DNA from: Planctomycetota bacterium
GTDB lineage: Bacteria; Planctomycetota; Phycisphaerae; WQYP01
DNA length: 11,248 bases
Assembly (NCBI GenBank): GCA_021780285.1
Contig: JAJXZA010000359.1
Location: 1 to 11,248, forward strand
Direction of reading: 5' to 3'
Part shown: one piece after another, positions 7,398 through 11,248 of the stretch
How positions within the stretch are numbered: position 1 is the stretch's first letter
Layout: every line of letters begins with the position of its first letter
The notes under the pieces: model-generated
Databases searched by the model: none
Told to the model about the DNA's origin: nothing
Seen by the model: the letters and a program-made list of their open reading frames with translations, nothing else
Translations under genes and position numbers: made by a program

Positions 7398-7766
7398 TTA
7401 AGCCACTTTAAGACCGAGGGCATCACATGCGCGGCTTGCGAGCTGGTCAAACGCAGCCGGATCAGCAATGGCAATTTCACTCAGGCTCTTGCGGTTGAGT
7501 TTGATATTCGCCTTGGCAAGGCCGTCAATAAGTTGGCCATAGCGCAGACCGCGCATTTGAGCGGCGGCATTCAGGCGGGTAATCCAAAGGGCGCGGTAAT
7601 CGCGCTTCTTCTCCTTACGGCCGCTGAAACGATTGGCTCCAGCACGAAGCAGCGTTTCATTCGCTGTTTTATACAGCTTGCTGCGACCGCCTACAAACCC
7701 TTTGGCCCGCTTGAGCAGGCGTTTGTGCCGCTGTTTACGAGCAGCGCCGATTCTTACGCGTGGCAT
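7398..7766 (-). CDS. rplT: 50S ribosomal protein L20
   Basis: The 122-residue product has the standard length and pattern of L20: MPRVRIG start, KQRHKRLLKRAKGF, a basic N-terminal arm, KKRDYRALWITRLNAAA in the middle, and DPAAFDQL near the end. L20 binds 23S rRNA early in large-subunit assembly and in several bacteria represses its own operon by binding the mRNA. AGGGG at 7775-7779 lies 8 nt before the ATG. It follows rpmI after an 82-bp gap. No infC is adjacent, unlike the common infC-rpmI-rplT order. Confidence 0.98.
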   Translation of the reverse strand: MPRVRIGAARKQRHKRLLKRAKGFVGGRSKLYKTANETLLRAGANRFSGRKEKKRDYRALWITRLNAAAQMRGLRYGQLIDGLAKANIKLNRKSLSEIAIADPAAFDQLASRACDALGLKVA

Positions 7767-7848
7767 AGAACTTTCCCCTGTTTTTATGATGGTTCAACAC
7801 CGGCCGGCCACCGTAACGCAGCCCATGTACCGGTGTCGGCGCGACGAC

Positions 7849-8052
7849 TTAGCGTGCGCCCGGCCCAAGCAGTGTGATCATTTTATTGGCAAATGGCCCC
7901 GTAATGGTGGTGGTGCCCCTGAGCCGCCGCCGCCGATTGCCCGACTTGCCGCTCTGAAGATGCCCCTTGTTATGGCGATGGAACTTCACCTTGCCGCGGG
8001 CAGTTACCTTTACGCGCTTTTTAATTCCTTTGTGCGTTTTCGCTTTGGGCAC
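7849..8052 (-). CDS. rpmI: 50S ribosomal protein L35
   Basis: The 67-residue, very basic product has the L35 pattern MPKAKTHKGIKKRVK at the N-terminus, with a basic GNRRRRLRG stretch in the middle. It is a component of the large ribosomal subunit. Translation starts with GTG at 8050-8052, 7 nt after GGAG (8060-8063). The gene heads the operon, driven by the promoter at 8176-8204 with a leader of about 115 nt that holds two hairpins. Direct promoter proximity shows that infC is not co-transcribed from upstream here. Confidence 0.96.
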   Translation of the reverse strand: MPKAKTHKGIKKRVKVTARGKVKFHRHNKGHLQSGKSGNRRRRLRGTTTITGPFANKMITLLGPGAR

Positions 8053-8088
8053 GTTTCAACTCCAAATTCAACCAAACAACAGTGCATT

Positions 8089-8114
8089 GAGGCATTTATC
8101 CCCGTAAATGCCTC
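8089..8114 (-). promoter_or_regulatory. Perfect 10-bp hairpin in the rpmI-rplT mRNA leader
   Basis: GAGGCATTTA at 8089-8098 and TAAATGCCTC at 8105-8114 are perfectly complementary with a 6-nt loop. The hairpin ends 36 nt before the rpmI GTG codon. No T tract follows in the direction of transcription, so it is not a terminator. L20 is known to control its operon by binding leader RNA in Bacillus and E. coli, which makes a ribosomal-protein leader a reasonable hypothesis. I do not recognise either known L20 leader fold in it. Confidence 0.5.
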
Positions 8115-8125
8115 CAAGGCGGCTT

Positions 8126-8151
8126 GATGGCGGCGCCACACTGCGCCCATC
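8126..8151 (-). promoter_or_regulatory. Second leader hairpin upstream of rpmI
   Basis: GATGG (8126-8130) with GCGC (8133-8136) pairs with GCGC (8143-8146) and CCATC (8147-8151): nine base pairs, a 2-nt bulge and a 6-nt loop. It is inside the predicted transcript, between the promoter and the hairpin at 8089-8114. Together the two structures fill about half of the leader. Confidence 0.4.
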
Positions 8152-8175
8152 ACCACCCCAAAATTAGGATTGGAT

Positions 8176-8204
8176 ACTATACACCAAGCCCGCGTTGTTA
8201 TCCA
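8176..8204 (-). promoter_or_regulatory. Promoter of the rpmI-rplT operon
   Basis: On the reverse strand TGGATA (8199-8204) and TATAGT (8176-8181) are spaced by 17 nt and match consensus at 4/6 and 5/6. Transcription would start near 8168. This is the best promoter match I found upstream of rpmI. MITE copy 3 begins 26 bp further upstream. Confidence 0.6.
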
Positions 8205-8230
8205 GTGGCAGAAGTTTCATTTTACCGAAG

Positions 8231-8349
8231 GGGTCTGCCAATTTTTCTGGCGTGACGCGATATTTCATCGTCATAACCCATGTTTTTGTAGTGCAAATGC
8301 CGTTTGGTATGATTCGGCATGGCCCGACGCCCGATTTATTGGCAGACCC
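8231..8349 (+). mobile_element. MITE copy 3, upstream of the rpmI promoter
   Basis: This copy is identical over 119 bp to 754-872. It is flanked by TTACCGAAG at 8222-8230 and 8350-8358, a 9-bp duplication. An 8-bp TTACCGAA duplication with one extra G at the left tip would look the same. Terminal inverted repeats are 8231-8253 and 8327-8349. It lies between divergent rpmI and proC, interrupting no recognised gene, 26 bp upstream of the rpmI -35 box. It is in direct orientation with copy 2. Confidence 0.96.
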
Positions 8350-8546
8350 TTACCGAAGAGTTTTACCAGACGCTCGCCTGACAAATGCCGCTGCTGGCAA
8401 CCGATACCTGTAAATAACCAGGTAGAATGCACAAATGGACGTATTTATCATGCCAGAACGATGCCAATCGCTCGCCCTCTTGGCCGACGCCGCATAGAAT
8501 CTGGCTTTGGCTGCCACAACGGCTTGCTTATAAAAGGTGTAAAAGT

Positions 8547-9365
8547 ATGACCAAGCACACCCGTTACGCCCTGGGCTTTATTGGCGCCGGCAACATGGCC
8601 GAGGCCATTGCACGAGGCGTTTTAGCCGCCGGCGTATATAAGCCCGATCAAATTATTGCCGCAGACCCGAGTTCGCAGCGGTTGGCCCTTTTTCGTGATG
8701 CGCTAGGCACTGCCGTCACGGAAGATTCCGCCAAAATTGCCGCCGATACAGACGTGATTATGCTGGCCGTTAAACCACAGAAAATAGATGAAGCACTCGC
8801 GGCGATAAGCCCGGCGATTTCTTCGCAAACGTTGATCATCAGCATTGTCTCGGCCATCAGCACAACGTTTATAGCCAATAGTCTGCATCAACGGCCGCGC
8901 ATCGTTCGCGTGATGCCCAACACGCCCATTCTCGCCGGAGCGGGCGCCAGCGCTCTTTGCCGCGGCTCTACCGCCACCGAAGCCGATGCGGCCGTCGCAC
9001 GCACAATTTTTGCTTCGAGCGGATTGGCGGTAGAAGTACCCGAAACGCTGATGGATGCGGTCACAAGCCTTTCCGGCTGCGGGCCGGCGTATGTGTTTTA
9101 CCTGCTGGAGGCCATGGCCGCCGCCGGCGAAAAGCTGGGCCTGGCTCCAGCCGAATCTGCCCTGCTCGCCCGGCAAACCATTATCGGTGCGGGCAAACTG
9201 CTGGCCCAGTCGCCCGACTCGGCAACCGAGCTGCGCCGCAAGGTCACAAGCCCCGGAGGTTTTACGGAAGCGGCCATCAAGCGGTTGGAAACGGATGGTT
9301 TTTTTCAACTCATGCTTGCCGCCATGCAAAGCGCACAGGCCCGTGGCCGCGAGTTGGCCCGATGA
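8547..9365 (+). CDS. proC: Pyrroline-5-carboxylate reductase
   Basis: ProC reduces 1-pyrroline-5-carboxylate to proline with NAD(P)H, the last step of proline synthesis. The 272-residue product has usual family length. The Rossmann motif GFIGAGNMAEAI is at 10-21, AVKPQ at 74-78, RVMPNTP at 121-127, SLSGCGPAY at 174-182 and the signature VTSPGGFTEAA at 233-243. The ATG at 8547 follows AAGGTG (8534-8539) by 7 nt. An in-frame ATG at 8427 would add 40 residues unlike ProC, so it is rejected. The pterin-synthase-like gene follows after 18 bp and is probably co-transcribed. Confidence 0.97.
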   Translation: MTKHTRYALGFIGAGNMAEAIARGVLAAGVYKPDQIIAADPSSQRLALFRDALGTAVTEDSAKIAADTDVIMLAVKPQKIDEALAAISPAISSQTLIISIVSAISTTFIANSLHQRPRIVRVMPNTPILAGAGASALCRGSTATEADAAVARTIFASSGLAVEVPETLMDAVTSLSGCGPAYVFYLLEAMAAAGEKLGLAPAESALLARQTIIGAGKLLAQSPDSATELRRKVTSPGGFTEAAIKRLETDGFFQLMLAAMQSAQARGRELAR

Positions 9366-9383
9366 TGTTGGGGCGGAGGCTCT

Positions 9384-9782
9384 ATGTATAGCATCTCAGT
9401 CAGTACAATCTTTACAGCCTCGCATCAGCTCAGACTGGCTGACGGGAGCCTTGAGGTACTGCACAGCCATGATTGGCAGGTAACGGCCAGTGTGCAAAGC
9501 CCGCAGCTTGACGCCATCGAAACAGTCATGGACTTTCATGCTCTTGAAGGTTTGATGCAGGGCATCGTCATGCCCTGGCACAACCGCCGCCTCAACGACT
9601 TGGAGCCGTTTAACGCACGATGGAACCCGTCGGCCGAGCGCGTAGCCGAGCATATTGCGCGGACACTGGGGCCTCTCTTGCCTGGATATATAACCCTTTG
9701 GAGCGTAAGCGTTACCGAAGCCCCCGGCTGCGTCGCAACCTTTTGCTATGAACGGACTGCCAGCCGCCCAACGCCTGATTGA
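9384..9782 (+). CDS. 6-pyruvoyl-tetrahydropterin synthase/QueD-like protein lacking the usual Cys
   Basis: The 132-residue product has the tunnelling fold of the PTPS/QueD family. Zinc-ligand positions are His14 (FTASHQL) and His27/His29 (LHSHDW, where the family usually has HGH). Also visible are MDFHAL at 49-54, a WHNRRLNDL region with His66, NPSAE at 81-85 and Glu112 in VTEAPG. Residue 23, four before His27, is Leu, whereas QueD and PTPS carry their catalytic Cys near this position. QueD makes 6-carboxytetrahydropterin for queuosine; with the Cys missing, the reaction may differ, so no symbol is given. GGAGG (9375-9379) lies 4 nt before ATG. The 3' end overlaps the convergent YdjC-like gene by 37 bp. 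Confidence 0.8.
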   Translation: MYSISVSTIFTASHQLRLADGSLEVLHSHDWQVTASVQSPQLDAIETVMDFHALEGLMQGIVMPWHNRRLNDLEPFNARWNPSAERVAEHIARTLGPLLPGYITLWSVSVTEAPGCVATFCYERTASRPTPD

Positions 9783-10522
9783 ATAGAGGCAAAGTTAGAG
9801 AGCTTTATATTTAATTGCCGCAGAATCGGCAGTACATCCGGACTCGTGAGCGTAAAGACCTCCATTGGGCGCTCGACGCTATAGTCGCTGGCCAAATTGA
9901 GATCGAAACCAGGATGGCACGACAGCTCGGTGCAGCCTTCTTCAAGGGCATATAGTATTTCAATCAAGCCGCCCGGCGAAATATATTCCAGCTTGGGCTG
10001 CATATCGGCATCGCGGCCAAAAAAGGCACCCCAAAAGCGAACTTTATCACTTAAATGCCGCACAATAACCGCACTCCACGGCACAGCTTGTGTAATCGCA
10101 TCGCACACATCCCGCCTCTTATGCACATGTTGATGCGAATCTATGTGTGTGGGCGGACGGCCGACTAATAACTCAAACGCCCGACACTGCCGCACAATCT
10201 CCTGCCGCAGTGCCGCGGCGTCATCCAAAGCGACCTTCTGCCGCGTCTGTTGCCACTCGCCCTGGCAGAGTTGCCACTCACCGAGGTCCAGGTGCAGGCC
10301 AAGACTAAGCCCGCATCCATGCGAACGTCTGGCGCCCCGCTTGAGATTGGATATCTGTTTCCATAAGTCCACGGCGTGGGCGGCGGCGGGTGCGTCTACC
10401 ATCAGGCTGGTACTGGTTACAATGCCATGCTCATTGGCATACATAATTCCGTGGTTGGTTTGCTTGCTTAAACCAAAATCATCGGCGTTGACGATGAGCA
10501 GTTTTCTTGATCGTGGATTCAT
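9746..10522 (-). CDS. YdjC/ChbG-family carbohydrate deacetylase
   Basis: The 258-residue product has the family motifs NADDFG at 12-17, LGLHLDLGEW at 74-83, HIDSHQHVH at 126-134 and CHPG at 202-205. These carry the acidic and His residues that bind the metal and do catalysis. YdjC/ChbG enzymes remove acetyl groups from N-acetylated sugars such as chitooligosaccharides; the substrate here is unknown. No signal peptide is seen, so it is probably cytoplasmic. Its ATG overlaps the stop of the preceding glycosyltransferase-like gene by 4 bp (ATGA), indicating translational coupling and a shared pathway, likely polysaccharide or glycoconjugate synthesis. Its end overlaps the convergent pterin-synthase-like gene at 9746-9782. 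Confidence 0.92.
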   Translation of the reverse strand: MNPRSRKLLIVNADDFGLSKQTNHGIMYANEHGIVTSTSLMVDAPAAAHAVDLWKQISNLKRGARRSHGCGLSLGLHLDLGEWQLCQGEWQQTRQKVALDDAAALRQEIVRQCRAFELLVGRPPTHIDSHQHVHKRRDVCDAITQAVPWSAVIVRHLSDKVRFWGAFFGRDADMQPKLEYISPGGLIEILYALEEGCTELSCHPGFDLNLASDYSVERPMEVFTLTSPDVLPILRQLNIKLSNFASIQSGVGRLAVRS

Positions 10523-11247
10523 TGAATGCCCACCTGCTTTAATGCGTCGCTTAAAACCTTTTCCGCCGAAAAGTGTGCTTGAGCAATTTCAAATGCGGCG
10601 CGGCAGTGAGCGGTATAGTCACTCTCAACGGCCTGCACGGCCGCGATAATCTCTTCCATGGTGCTGAACGCGAACAAGCCACGCCCCGTCGGCAGGTGGC
10701 GGCTAAAACCGGTGTCCTGGTTAATCACCGGCCGCCCCGCCGCCAAATAGCAGGCACTGCGATCTGAAAACCAGCCGGATCGAAGCCGGATGTTCTGGTC
10801 CTTTGCCACCGAAAACTCGCCGCGTGCCTCGCGTATGTACGCTCGATACCGGTTCATGTCGCTTGATATATGCACCGGGTCGGCCAACAGCCATCCGTGT
10901 GACTGCAACAGCGATTGGGTGGCGTCATCCACGCCGGTGGCCAATTCAAACCGGGCTGCGACGCGGCGCGGCAAGTCAACAAACTTTAAAAACTCGCGAT
11001 CCTTCGACCAGTAATATGTTTCACCGCGATAGACGATATCACGGCCGCGGTTCTGCCAGGTCGCAATGGTATTGTACGAGCGAGCTCCGGCGTCAAAAGG
11101 CTGCTGCCATAAGTCGAGCATGATCGGTTGGCGCGTAGGCCGCCAGTGATACCGCGCCGCCGACAGCGGACAATCGCTTTGGCCGATGTTTTCGCCATAG
11201 GTAAAGTGATGCGTATGGCCGTCGAGCGCCGCAATAACGGCCGCGTC
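10519..11247 (-). CDS. C-terminal part of a glycosyltransferase-like protein (partial)
   Basis: The frame is open to the window edge and gives 242 residues, so the N-terminus is missing; ATG at 11121 is internal, since coding continues upstream without a break. The C-terminal part resembles the donor-sugar half of GT-B glycosyltransferases of the CgeB/family 1-like type: RYRAYIREARGEFSVAKDQN, then SGWFSDRSACYLAAGRPVI and LPTGRGLFAFSTMEEI, ending with a helical tail. Such enzymes transfer a sugar from a nucleotide donor to a polysaccharide or lipid-linked acceptor. The donor and acceptor are unknown. The 4-bp ATGA overlap with the YdjC gene supports a joint role in making a modified glycan. 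Family assigned by pattern, not search. Confidence 0.72.
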   Translation of the reverse strand, partial: DAAVIAALDGHTHHFTYGENIGQSDCPLSAARYHWRPTRQPIMLDLWQQPFDAGARSYNTIATWQNRGRDIVYRGETYYWSKDREFLKFVDLPRRVAARFELATGVDDATQSLLQSHGWLLADPVHISSDMNRYRAYIREARGEFSVAKDQNIRLRSGWFSDRSACYLAAGRPVINQDTGFSRHLPTGRGLFAFSTMEEIIAAVQAVESDYTAHCRAAFEIAQAHFSAEKVLSDALKQVGIQ

Positions 11248-11248
11248 G

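Larger units (their letters stand above)
8053..8546. other. Divergent intergenic region between rpmI and proC
   Basis: This 494-bp stretch holds no convincing gene. From left to right it contains the rpmI leader hairpins, the rpmI promoter and MITE copy 3. From 8350 to the proC ribosome-binding site there is about 180 bp in which I see no clear promoter or structure. Frames that run through it, such as one continuing from the element into proC, are chance extensions of the element's own open frames. Confidence 0.6.

Noticed and set aside
8507..8534. TTGGCT-16-TATAAA as a proC promoter
   Set aside because: It would start transcription about 6 nt before the ATG and leave out the AAGGTG ribosome-binding site.
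8170..8550. Forward frames through MITE copy 3 towards proC
   Set aside because: They arise from the two stop-free frames of the element plus flanking sequence and show no conserved motif.
1..11248. CRISPR arrays, tRNA or rRNA genes
   Set aside because: No regularly spaced short repeats were seen. No tRNA-like cloverleaf or rRNA stretch was recognised by eye.

Overview
The window looks like chromosomal, housekeeping-rich DNA from a free-living bacterium with fairly high GC. A 221-residue secreted SGNH hydrolase, a LolA-like periplasmic protein and a YdjC/glycosyltransferase pair, plus the style of ProS and PheS, would fit a Planctomycetota (Phycisphaerae-like) or related Gram-negative lineage. 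That placement is an impression from protein style and was not tested.

Layout. 1-104: tail of an unrecognised gene. 126-1185: an SGNH/GDSL hydrolase gene (+) with one copy of a small mobile element upstream and a second copy inside it. 1233-1267: terminator. 1266-2728: a two-gene operon (-) of a HAD phosphatase followed by a LolA-like secreted protein. 2732-2980: a divergent promoter region. 2981-4171: a YgfZ/GcvT-like folate-binding protein (+). 4385-6127: proS (+), tail to tail with 6124-8052: rpmI-rplT-small ORF-pheS (-). 8053-8546: divergent region holding the rpmI promoter, a structured leader and a third element copy. 8547-9782: proC and a pterin-synthase-like gene (+). 9746-11248: a glycosyltransferase-like gene overlapping a YdjC-family deacetylase gene (-).

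The most unusual signal is the mobile element. It occurs three times (126-244 reversed, 754-872, 8231-8349), each copy 119 bp and, read base by base, identical. It begins GGGTCTGCCAAT and ends with the complement, so it has terminal inverted repeats. Each copy is flanked by its own exact 8- or 9-bp target duplication. It has no room for a transposase, so it is a recently active MITE. The copy at 754 splits the SGNH hydrolase gene. Removing 127 bp (element plus one 8-bp duplication) restores a continuous 221-codon frame carrying the whole catalytic set. The copy at 8231 landed 26 bp upstream of the -35 box of the ribosomal-protein operon.

How the genes relate. proS, pheS, rplT and rpmI serve translation, but the usual partners infC (before rpmI) and pheT (after pheS) are not adjacent. 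ProC makes proline. The HAD/LolA pair and the glycosyltransferase/YdjC pair are each tightly linked and probably co-expressed. The glycosyltransferase/YdjC pair suggests polysaccharide or cell-surface sugar metabolism.
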